64,000 nucleotides of DNA from Macropodus opercularis (taxonomy: Eukaryota > Chordata > Actinopteri > Anabantiformes > Osphronemidae). Where the stretch lies: the NCBI GenBank assembly GCA_030770545.1, contig JAUCMP010000028.1, forward strand, positions 16,582,001 through 16,646,000, read 5' to 3'. Below the pieces are notes generated by a model. That model was given only the letters and a program-made list of their open reading frames with translations, was not told the origin of the DNA and did not search any database. Below, in pieces: positions 25,801 through 37,300 of the stretch; position 1 is the first letter of the stretch; each line of letters opens with the position of its first letter. Both the position numbers and the translations under genes were made by a program.

Positions 25801-28800
25801 GCACCCTAAAGTGGGTGATTAGTAATGGTCCTAATTTGATAAGTACATGTTAGGTGCAAACTGCTCATTGTAGCTGTAGGGATATAAAGAGGTAAACGTT
25901 CTATGATCATCACATGGTTGAGCTGTTAAAATGGGGATTAAGATGAACAGGGAAACTATTCGGTAGGTGCTGATGGTAAAAAGTGTTTATCGTTACGTTT
26001 AAGTTTTCTGTGTGTTTGTTTTCAGTGTCGGATTCAATGACACTAACTAATAATCGGTTTTAATTGATTATTATTGTTGTTTGCAGTGTGTTTCGCTGCT
26101 ATGGGATGATTCTAGTAAAGGTGTCTCTTCCTTCTTGAATATTGATCTCGTACCATTTCTCTATCTGTAGATGTTGAGTCTTATGTTCACAAGAAAAAGC
26201 ATGGGACCAAGAGTCCATGTCAAGGGTGAGTAGACCATCCGATAAGGTAAGACTTTGCAAACAATGTTGAAATCTAGGTCATCACAGTGGAAAACAACAG
26301 CTAAGTGTTAAAAGCAGTGGTGTTTTCTGACATCCTCAACGGGACGTGGTGCAGTGAACCTGCAGAGACGTAGACGGACGTAGTTTCAGTCAGGTTTTTA
26401 AGGTCAGAGGGCAGCACTTAGGTTTCTCTTCTGTCCTTCAGTCTTTCTAGTGTCAAAGCTTCCCAAGCAGACGGGTGGAGGCCAGGGAGCGCAGAGCTCA
26501 ACGGTCCGACGGAGAGGAGGAAGAAGAGCTGTACCCTGAGGAGCAATCAGGAAACCAAACAGGTGAGGGCAGAGTTTTCATTTCACCTGTCCCCTCACTC
26601 CAACCGAGGCAGATGGACGTTCATTTGCGAACTGAGCTGATGTTCTTCTCCCTGTACTAACTATAGCGAGTCTGTATATCAAACGGTATATATGTCGGGG
26701 CCTCATGATGTGACTCGTGTGCTTCCTCCAGCACCAGGAGACTGAAAAGAGAAGCCTCCCTGTGACTAAAGTCAAGAGCAGAGTTCTTTCTACAGACAGG
26801 TGGGTCAACAAAAGGCCATCAGACTCCAACAACCACGCTGTTTTCAGCTATCGATAACAGTCCTCTTCTTTTCCAGGGACAAAGGGAATAGGAAAGGAGC
26901 AGCCTTTGTGACCAACGGTAGTTTAGGCCCAGGTCTGTCGCCTAAAGCTGCTGTAACCTGAGACCTAGCAGTATGTCAACCTAACACAGATGTCGTTTCA
27001 GATGGAGGTTCTGGTGCCGATACCTTTGGTGAGACTTCATCAGAGAGCTACAGCTCTCCATCAAGCCCTCAGCACAGAGGAGCAGAGAGCCTGGAGAGTG
27101 AGGACGACAACAACAAAGGTAAACGCACCATGAGCATTAGAGCATGTGAGTTCAGGCCAGCACGCCGGTCCAATGACTGAATGTGCTTCCTCTGTTAGAC
27201 ACAGACAGCCACTCAGATGACTCCGCCAAAGGTCCAGGCCCTGACGGGTTCTTCACACAACAGCCTGATCCAGCTGCAGGGAGGGAGGTCTCCTCTGGCC
27301 GTCTTCCGTCTTCCAACCATCACCAGGGCCAGATGAAGGCACCCTGCCCTGAAATCAACAAAGAGCTGCCCCATCTCTCATTTATGCCCTATGTGCTCCC
27401 CAGTGGGGCCACTGACTCGTCACTTGCACTGGCCCCCCCTCGCAGCCAAAGCGTCGCACCCGATGGGAATCCCTCATCGAGCACACCGATGATGCAAATG
27501 CCCCTAGTGCCTGCAGCCATCCCTGGACCTAGAATTATTGGAGACCCAGAGCAGAGGGACGTGGTCCCAACCTTTGGAATTACACCAGTTGGACTCCATC
27601 CTCCAGCAAGTCCTGCGGGGCAGCCTCTGGTTACAAGGTTCAAAACCATTCTGTGTGATGGGGCCTCTGTGAGTGGTTCTACTCCAACACACCAGGCCCC
27701 TATTAGACCCATCAGTGTCATTAGTCCTGGACCCACGGCCTTCCCTTCTTCTCTTCAGCAGTCTGTGCCCTGCTCAGACCCAGTCAGCTCAGGCCTGGCC
27801 TCCTCTCTGCCACACGTGGAGACCTCGCATGCCAAGCATCCCAGCTTAACTTTACCGTCTGGCCTGCCTTCTCCTTACACCCTTACGCCTGCCCCGACAT
27901 CTGCCATGCCTAGTGTCGGGCCGCCTGCAGCTGCTGGAGTAGTACAGCCAGCTCTTCCTCCAGCTGTGCCCACCCACACACCTGGACCCGGTCCCAGCCC
28001 CAGCCCAGCGCTGACTCACAGCACAGCGCACAGCGATAGTACATCCTACAGCAACAGCAGCACCTCCTGTGGAATTGCCCCTGTTCCTGGAAACCCGATT
28101 CCTCTTCAGCAAACCCAGCAGAAGCAGGTTTCTCCTCAGCAGCCAGCGCCACCACCCCAGCAACAACCAATGGGCTGTGGGACTTGTGGTTGTCACAACA
28201 ACTGTGGTGGGCGAGGCAGCAACGCCAGCGGTGCCTCAGGCTGCCAAACGCCTTTGTTCTTCCCTGCCCACCAAATGGCTGCGGCCCAGCAGGTGTTAGG
28301 TGTTCCTCCAACGCTCTTCCATCTAACAAGCCTGTGTAGTAACAGCTACCTCACCCAGGCCCAGCCTCCCCACCAGGCCAACGGTGCTGCCGCCCTGCCC
28401 CCCTTCTTCCCCACCGCGCCACCTCCTGGCCACGTTCCTCCTTACGGCCCGCTCCACACTCACTCTCACAGTCACGCAGAGGTTTCATCGCACATGCTGA
28501 GCAGCCAGGCCGTGGCGGTGGCGGCAGCCACAGGCTACAACCTCCAGCAGCAGATGCAGCCGGCGACATCTTTTTGTCAGCGCATCTACCAGCACATGTA
28601 CCCAAATCATCTGGGGATGCTGCCCGCGGTGACCATAGGGGCAGGCGGCGTCAATAAGAAGAACGGCAACGTGTCTTGTTATAACTGTGGCGCAAGTAGC
28701 CACTATGCTCATGACTGCAGCCAACCCCCCATAGACTCTGCACAGCAAGGTAACGTACGACACGGGGCAGAGAGAAATACAGGAAGAGTCCAGCGTTCAG

Positions 28801-29291
28801 ACAGTTAGCGCTAACTCTCAATGACTACAGTTAGAGCTGTTTGATGTACGGCCATGAGTTTATTTAACCAGACGATACGGTGACCGACACAGTGTCGAGA
28901 CATGATGAGGACTGAATCCAGCCAAAGGACGAGGAGGAAAAGTCATCATAGATAGAACAAGACAAACCAGAGCTGGTAGGATACATGTCGCGGACTGACC
29001 AGGACTGAAGCAGTGCAGTCAGACAAGCGGGTTTCTAGGGAGATGGTGAGATGGTCTGGCCACAGCCATCGTGTGTTGTTTCAAATGCTGAAGCTGTCAA
29101 ATGTTATGAAACGGATTCCAGGAAACGGCACCTTGGACAAACAAACAAACCGGTTCAGCTCATTTAGAGAAAAGCGAGTAGGGCTCAGAATTCCTCAGCT
29201 GTCCACTGATTTTCAACCTCTGTGTGTTGGCATTTTCGTTGCAGGTGGTTTCCGGTTAAAGTACGCAGAAGCACTGGACAATGCGGAATGA
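19838..29291 (+). CDS. zcchc2: Zinc finger CCHC domain-containing protein 2 (PX-like region plus zinc knuckle)
   Basis: Fourteen exons: 19838-20623, 22156-22261, 22438-22508, 22906-22977, 23478-23578, 24280-24383, 25421-25483, 26171-26225, 26442-26562, 26732-26799, 26877-26932, 27002-27118, 27199-28749, 29245-29291. They join in frame to 1105 codons (human about 1180). The start MLKMKLP matches the human N-terminus as I know it. Exon 1 has EFMCGLLHMCQPLELRFLGS and LEDLARKDYHVLRDFE. Residues about 298-413 form the PX-like region (AVHIEAIVLRSI, KWSDSSSSSVTKTH). Exon 13 is a long Pro/Ser/Gln-rich region with PAVPTHTPGPGPSPSPALTH, ending in a CX2CX4HX4C knuckle (CYNCGASSHYAHDC, residues 1067-1080). 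The last exon encodes GFRLKYAEALDNAE. Function is poorly known; PX suggests membrane-lipid binding and the knuckle nucleic-acid binding. The exon 11 donor has an in-frame alternative at 26917. Confidence 0.94.
20624..22155 (+). other. zcchc2: zcchc2 intron 1
   Basis: A 1.5-kb intron between donor ACG|gtaacg and acceptor ttttcccag. The only structure seen is a perfect 12-bp inverted repeat at 21386-21413. Confidence 0.85.
21386..21413. repeat. Perfect inverted repeat (12-bp arms, 4-nt loop)
   Basis: ATTGACTGGACT at 21386-21397, loop AGTC, then its exact reverse complement at 21402-21413. It lies in zcchc2 intron 1. Confidence 0.97.
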
Positions 29292-30682
29292 AGACGAAAG
29301 GCTGAAGAGGTCCTCTGGTCTGCTTTCCCCGCTGACCGTGCGTGAGCCGAAGCTTCTGTGCACTAAGACATTTCTCAGAAAGAAAGCGTGACCTGCCAGG
29401 GGCTCAGCGGACAAAGCCCGAGTACTTGTGCCTGAGAAAAATCTTGTTTCCATAGCGATGATTCACTGTCTCACGCACACCAACAGTCCGTGTGACTTCC
29501 CTTTCAGTTTGTTCATCTTATTTTTGCACTGAGGGTTGGAAATATTTAACTTATTACTAAACTATTAGTACGTTGAGAGTTTGGGGGAATTCTGTTCTGT
29601 GGGAAAAAAACTTGACTTAAAAAAGTTCTTAAACATATATTTGTAAAATGGCATATTTATGCTTTTTCATTGTTACTGTTCCCTTAGGATTTTATTGTCT
29701 GACAGAACTGTACGGCAGTTCTCAAAGACTGAAACAAGAATCAGAAACCGTTACGTTTGTTTTCTTGTAAGGTTTTTGAACGTGATGTTTGGTTGGAAGG
29801 TTGTTGCTGCTTTGTCATTTTTAGTTTTCTTAATAGTTTTACTTAGATATGCACTATTGTGAAGCAGGAATTTAAAGTGCACTAAAAGAGTTCTCACCAC
29901 AACCTGGATCTTTTATTTGTATTAGCTCCTCTAGCTACGACGCAGCGCATGAAGGTAATCCCAAAAATCTACTCATGCAACTGAGCTCCAGGATATTTTA
30001 ACCAAGCTAAAATCTCCGTGTGCTCTGAATGCATCGCACTGCCTCTGTAATGATGTAAGTATTTTGGTAGCTTTAAATCCAAACCAGTTAACAGCGACTC
30101 CTGCCTCCGCTGTCGGTTCCATTAGTCTCCAAACTAACTCCACAACATTAACGCTGAAAGTAACCGTCATTCATTTCTTCGCCTATAACTCGCTTGAGTG
30201 AGATGAATGATCACATCCGGCCGCTGAGGGCAGTGGTTCCCTGAAACCATGGGACACTGACCTAACGCTTGAGTGAAAGCATCAAACGCTGCTTACGGGC
30301 CGAGTCAGTTCAATTCCCGTCGATTGTAGACGCGTTTAAAGTGCAGAGCTTCATTTCTACAACAAGCTACAAATGAGCTACATGTGAGCATCGCCTTCAT
30401 CAGAACACGACAGGAATCCGTGTCCACGTTTCCATATCGCACACACATTTATTATACATCAGCTCACCTCTTACAAAGGTAACTGATCACAGCAGCTTCT
30501 GTTTGCAGCTTGTCCACGATGGATGACTCTTCCTTCATTCACCTTCGATTGCTAAATGTTTATTTGGTTCATGTTTTCTACAGTATTTTGCCAAACGGCT
30601 CCAGTCTTTAACAATGTGAATAACAACCTTGTCTGATGTGACAAACATTTGAAATAGTCAACTGATTACTAGTTAATTCATT

Positions 30683-30688
30683 TTTATT
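30683..30688 (-). terminator. Candidate ift74 polyadenylation signal
   Basis: AATAAA on the minus strand about 670 bases after the ift74 stop. Other minus-strand AATAAA copies occur near 30565 and 30450. If used, the ift74 and zcchc2 transcripts overlap tail to tail. Confidence 0.35.
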
Positions 30689-30747
30689 AGTTTCATTCAA
30701 ATTCAGGATTTCTAATTTACTTACTACATTGTACTTTAAACACGCCC

Positions 30748-30786
30748 AATAAACCTTTTTTTAAATTGGAATAATGGCCTAATAAA
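30748..30786 (+). terminator. Tandem polyadenylation signals, probably zcchc2
   Basis: Two AATAAA hexamers 33 bases apart (30748-30753 and 30781-30786) lie about 1.46 kb after the zcchc2 stop codon. Confidence 0.5.
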
Positions 30787-31360
30787 GACCCTCAGCTGTG
30801 AAACGTGTCCCATCTGAAGGTGACGTAGCTTCTAACTGTAAAACGTTGGAGTTTTCAGGCAGAAGTTTCTTTTCAGTAATTTGCTAAATTGTCAGGCTGC
30901 TGTCGTCGTCTTCAAGGCTTTGTGGACATTACTGCTTATATCTGTGCACGAACATAGTAGAAATTCATGCACACACTTGTTTCTCGTAGAAGCTAAAAGT
31001 GGTGGAGGCCGAGACATTTAACCTGCATCGGCCTTCTGTCTGCTCCGAAAGTCTCCAGGTTCAATGGGTTCCAGAGTTTTGTAGTGGATCTGAGGAACCA
31101 CCCTGGTTCTGGAGACGGAGGCCAAGTGTACATACTGAAGATGCATGTTATAAAATGCTGTACTGTACGTTGTGAGGGGTCAGTCTGCTGCCAGCCTTAG
31201 ACCCAGCGTTTACTCTTTGATAGCTACAGACTAGGAAGGTCGGGTATATTTCTACAGCAGAATCTGGATGTTATGCAAACTGTTGATCTTTTCTTCCCTG
31301 TAATTAAAAGCAATAAATAGATCAATGGAAGGTTAACTTGTCCTGACTGCACAAATGTGA

Positions 31361-34300
31361 CTAACTCCGGTTGTTCTGCAGCGAGTCTATGAGACTCTTG
31401 TTGTACTCTGCCACTTGTTGGGAGACGTTCTTAGCTACGGTGGCATAGTCGCTCTCCTGGGATTTAGAGGCGATGACTGATGATTTGGTTGAGGAAACGT
31501 GACCATAAGGATAAAGCACGAACACTAATGATGACGTGACAGTTGCCACAGAAAACTGAGACAATAGGTCAGAAATGGTTGGTCTTGGCATTGTGAAAGA
31601 CATTAGGGCTAAATAGGTTCAAAGGCCCTTAAGTGCCACTAGATCATAGGTATAACCAATAAATGGCTTTTTAAATACAACCTGTGTTCTCCTTGCACGG
31701 CTCCCCTGGACCTTCTGAAGGATACACTCTTTCATCACGAAGTTGTTCTGCTCCAAGTGTTGCCATTTCCTCTCCAGGTTGGTCAGCTTCAACATAAAGC
31801 ACATGCACACAAATAAACATCACACCTTGGCTGAGGCACATCTGTCCTGCTGGATGACATGAGATCACTGGAGAAGGCTTCTGTAGTACGACAGCAGGGT
31901 GACGAACCTGGGCATGAGTCTCGTTTTCTTGTAGTTTGATTTTCAAAGCTTCGTATTTCCGATTCATCTCCTCCAACAGCTGTTTGAATGAATCGCGGCG
32001 CTGAGTCAGGGATACTCGGGCCTCTTGTAGCCTCTGCACCAACGGAGAAACAAGTAATTAATTCACACAACTGAGGTCATGAATTTATGGTACAGTGCTT
32101 TTGACAATGAGAGACGGAACATGTCTCCAGGCCCGTGTTACCGTCTTCTTCTCCTCAGCCGTGTGTCTCAGGGCGTCCAGGTCTCGGTAGGTGTGCAGCT
32201 CTGCCTCCATGGTGCTGACGCGCTCGTTCAGCGTGCTGAGCTCGCCACTGATCTTCCCCTCCAGCTGCTGCACCTTCTCCAGGTCCTGCTGCAGACGCTG
32301 CGACTCTGGAAGTCAACAAGAAGCACGGACGTGTCTGGCATGTTACTTACAGCAGTTATTCTTGCGGTGGGACGTGTGTGTGACCCACCTGCTGTCAGTC
32401 CCTTGGCGGTGCTCTCTGATTGGACCATCTCTGTCTCCTTGCTCACCAGCACCTCTTGCATGTTCCTCAGCTCACTGGCCGTCACTGTATCCACCTGACG
32501 TAGCCGCAACATGTTCTGCACACGTACATACAAACACGCACGCTCCATTTACACTGGTTTTGTGTTGCCTCCGGTCTCGCTTGGTTTTCTCCCTTGCCCC
32601 CTTCCTCACCCGGCTGCAGTGTTCTAGGAGGGAGACGACGTTCTCTTGGCTCTGTGTCATTCTGTCCTGCTCCTGAGCTCTCAGGTTTTCAAACGACTCC
32701 AGGAACCCTGAACCAAAAGAAGAACATGTTGTGCATGTCATAATATCCAAGGATCCTCTGCTCCAGCTGATTTTAGTGACTCCTAGTGGTTACCGCTGCA
32801 TCTGTATTGGTTCTCAGTGAGATTGTTGTGAAGTCCTGCTCCTGAAATGGTTTACGGTCTTACCTGGTGTTAATATTCAGTATCAGTTCATGAACATGTG
32901 AGAGTCTGACATTTTCCATTCTCAAGTCTTCATGCACTCGAAACTTACGGTCAATTTCCTCCTCTTTCCTCTTCAGCTCCTTGTATTTTTGTTGACACTC
33001 CCCTAAACAAAGCAAAGCCAAACAACTGATTGTTTAGAATAAAGCTATAAATATTGTATATGACAGGTTCTGAGTAACACTCCATGAAGTGCAACAGTAA
33101 TTTAATGCCCTGAACGTTGTCACCTTTCCCCAAAGCTCATGCATGTGGTTGATCTCAGGGCTATTACAGCTACAGTAAGCAGGTCAATGTACTAATGTAC
33201 TGTGAAGCTAAACGCAGTCGTCCAGTGTGTGTTACCCTGAGCGTCCTCCGAGTCCTGCTCCAGCTGTCGAATCTCCTCTGTGATCTGTCTGGTCCTGTCT
33301 CTGATCTCTGTGAGTCTGGAAGCCACACACACGAGCGCACACACAGCATCACACAGAGGCAAATGTGTTTGAAACTCGCAAGCAGCTAATCGGTGAAGGA
33401 GGATCCTTACTGCCTCTCCATGCTGGCGATTTCTTGATTATCCTCCTTTACCTGAAAAGTAGAACATCTTCAGACACAGCAGTCATGTCACCATGTGTCT
33501 GCATTAACACCCACGTTGTCGGACGCGCAAGATGAATATTTTGATGAACAAAACAGAATTAGTCGGGGTTTGTTTTTTTTAAAGCCCTTCATGACTTAAA
33601 AAGCTTATTAATGTGACTTTGCTGCTTCACATCAGACGAACCACTGTGGTTCTTTGCGAAGCTCACCTGTTTGAATAACTTCTCTCTCTCCTCCTGGGGG
33701 GAGCCCAGGCTTTTGTGCTCAGCATCCATGGCGTCGCGCTTTGCCTCCAGTGCTGACAGAGTGTTATGAAGGTGCACCACTTCCTGTTTGATTTGTGAGT
33801 GGGCCAGCTCCTGCACACAGTAGAAAACATCCATGTTAAGGGTCGCAGCAAGGCTCATTAACTAATCATATCATTAGGAGTAAACTGAACTTACTGCTTC
33901 ATAGTCTTCCTTCCTAGTCATGAGAATGTCCAGCTCCTCCTGGAGGACAGTAAGCTCCTACAAAAGCAAATCAAGGAGGGAGAGCATGGAAACGAGGAAA
34001 AGTCTGTTTTTCGTGCTGCCTTCCAGTACATACCGGCGAACCACAGCTCGTTTCACGCCGAGCTGTAGACGTGATCATTTACAAAAGGTATAATAATAAA
34101 CTGATCATACTTCACAAAGCAAGATGAGAGTAAACATTGGACCTGTAGTAGTTCCTCATTGGTTGTTGCCATGGTGAAATACTTCTCTTGCTTTGCAGCC
34201 GACATTGACTGAACGACCTCATCAGCAACCTGCCTTTCTCTCCTGATCTCCTCTTCGATCACCCTGATTTTCTCCTCTCTTCTGTGGAGCAAACAGGGTG

Positions 34301-37300
34301 GAGAAGCCTTGTAGTTTAGGTTTTGGTCAATTATATTTTGACCTCTCGAGGTCACACCGTCATAAAACTGTTGAGAGATATTAGAAACATGACCTCACAC
34401 CTTTTAATCCCCATCTGAATAAAAAGTCAGTCGTCACCATCATCACGTGCTGATATTTAGAGGCTTCTAGCCACTGGATCGAGTTTCATTTGACTCTTTG
34501 CTTCACCTTTATTTCTTAGTTTCTCACAAGCCTTTCATCAATTATTTCATTCGGACATTTATCGAGCCTAACAGCTTTTATGTCCTTGTCTTTGATTTGG
34601 ATACTCTCTCACTATTATTTCCAACAAAACCTCTGAAATACTTTTAACCACAGACGGGAAAACAGGGAGACGCTTCATCAATCATAAGTCCTTTGCTTGT
34701 AGGAAGAGCATCAGGTTTTACAACCGGGAACAAAGGTCGTTTGCTGTGCTGGCTCAAAGTGACAAGTGGATAAAACCTAGTGCATGTACAGGTGAGTGTT
34801 CTCAGCTACTATTCGTGAAATGTTCGATTAACTAATGAACTGCATTAGGCTGAGGTTCCATTATTCAGCTGACCCGGCTTCCTATGAGCAACACACGCTT
34901 CTGTCAAGCACTTTAATGTCTGTTCTAAGATCTTCTACAGGCTTTTTATCCTTGGGATGGTCAGTAGCAGAATGTACGTCACATTTCACCATTATTAAAT
35001 AGTAGGACATGATGTTCCCACAACCAGAGCAGCGGAGGAGCCGGTCTACGTAGGCTGATCCGAGTGTTGACGTGGTTCTGTGTAATGTCCAACCGCCGGC
35101 TACCGCGCACATGGTTAGAGCCAGTAAGAGTGTGACAAGTTTAACAGTTATTTGTTTTAAACATGCATCAACCTGGAAGGAAACCTGCTTTGAAAATGAA
35201 ACGTATGGACGTTTATGGCAGCAGATCTGCACAGCACTATGAATTATTAACAAGAAACCTGAAGGGTTTCGCTTCAAATGCATAGTGCAGGTTAGAGATT
35301 CATCGCGCTTTCCATTAAGCTCAACTCAAAGTGAGGACGGGGGCAAAATCAGACAACACAGAGAACAGAGAAGTCGTTTTAACGTGAGAGGTTTACTGAA
35401 CCTTTTCGGATGAGTAACTTTACTTCTTGCATCTTCACAGTAGTAACTCAGTATTTCAATTCCTCTCTTTTCCAGTCAGGGTCATGGGCAGGTCTGGGCA
35501 AACCCTCCTACTGCTGTGGCCGATAGCAGTGGTAGCCATGACTTTGGGGAACGTTGCTGTGGCGGAGGACACGCTGGTATGAACGGTTTTCAGTGGCTAT
35601 GAGGAGCACACACGGTTTTATGCTGCAGCTGGGTTTAGTAGATGTCATCTCTGTGGTAACTGTACATCCCTCAGGTAAAGACTGAGCTGAAGGTCATTCC
35701 TCGTAGCGACAACGAAACCCTGGTCACTAAACTGGTGATGAACAATAGCCTGATTACGCTGAATGAGGTGGATCAAACCGCTCTGGCCACTTATCCTGCT
35801 CTAGCAGAACTCTACTTGGATGGAAACCAGGTGGCTGCTGTACCAGCTAAATACTTCTCTGTGGTGCCAAACCTCAGAGTCCTGTCTCTGACCCGGAACA
35901 ACCTCAGCAGGTAAACACAGGGCCTGAAACAGCAGCTCATGACGTGAACTCTCATCTGTGGGGCTGCTATTAGTGGACACTGTTCAACAAAAGATTTAAC
36001 GAGAGGCAGGCGAGTGTTGAACCTCAGATCTGAGATACAGGGTTTAAAGTACTGTCGCTGTGGTTACAGGCTGGACCCTGAGGCTTTCTCTGGCCTAAAT
36101 GACCTGACACATCTGGATCTGTCTCACAACCTGCTGACAGGGTTTCCCTCACAGCTATTCAGAGGCCTCAGGCATCTAAAGGTGAGGCCCAGCGCGTCCA
36201 TGGCGTGACACGCTCTCTGTGTACAAGCTGTCTCTCTTACAGCCTCTACACACATAGCGTAAATGGACCAGTCCTGAAAATGAGCTGCTCCAGCCCCGAT
36301 GCTTATTTAATCATTAACCACATGTTCTTTGTTGCCATCAGGTGCTGAAACTTCAGAAAAACCCTTGGAATTGTTCCTGCCCACTGCTCACCAGCATCCA
36401 AGAGGTCAAACAAGCAAAGGTTGACATTGGTAATCATTGGTTTCTTACCATTTTTCTGAGTTGTGCATAGTAGGTGAATACCTCTGTTCACACGCTTCAC
36501 AGTATAAATCGTCGTAGTAACCACTTCAGATTTGTGGTATTATATACTGTACACTGTGCTGGTGTTGTCTGTTACTAATGAAACATCTAAACACTGAACT
36601 GACCATTTGTTAGCATGATAACTGAATGCTCCATGTGACGCCTGGCTCTAAAGGAGGAGTCACCTGTGCGTCTCCAGAAGAGCAGGCAGGAAAGGAGCCG
36701 ATCGCCACAGCTGTGTGTTACTCACACACCCTCACCCCCCCCACAGCAGGCAGCCCTCCGCAGCCCACCACGCTGAACTCCACCCTGGCACCGAGTGAGA
36801 ACCGCAGCACCGGTAGGTAGACGTGGAACTCGTTACGTCACATTAACCGCTGCTTCATATCTGCACCCAGACCACAGCCCTGCGCTCGGTAACGTGTGGA
36901 AGTTCACCATATGCGTTGGAGCCTTAGCACTGACCACCCTGATACTCATCGCACTGGCCTTCAAGGGGCCGTCCTGGTACAAGCTTTACCACAACTACCG
37001 TCATCGGAGGCTAGACCGAGAGACAGAGGAAGGACGAGTTGCCGGGTCGACGGGTTCCTCAACAAGATACCTTAACCAGCAAACGTTCACCTTCAAGCAA
37101 GGCAACGGACAAGTAGCGGGAGAAGAGGACTGGGATGAATACTTTGAGGATCCGTACATTAAGAGGGAAGAGTTACAAGCAGGAGAGGAGAATTTATCAG
37201 ACCCAAGATCAGACCTAGGAGGTTGCTGAGTTAAAACACTTTATTACCCATTTATGGCTGAATGGGTTTACAATAAGCTGGCATCCACTAATTATCCGGT

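Larger units (their letters stand above)
29292..30810 (+). other. zcchc2: zcchc2 3' UTR (likely extent)
   Basis: After the stop at 29289-29291 the sequence becomes AT-rich with no further coding exon. AATAAA signals on the plus strand occur at 30748-30753 and 30781-30786, with a further one near 31310. The first two make an end close to 30800 the simplest reading. Confidence 0.55.

Noticed and set aside
27852..28329. Overlapping minus-strand frames of 114 and 139 codons
   Set aside because: Shadows of the Pro/Gln-rich zcchc2 exon 13.
36342..36429. Whether lrrc19 could be a pseudogene
   Set aside because: All six exons have canonical splice sites and join in one open frame with signal peptide, repeats, cap cysteines and a membrane helix.
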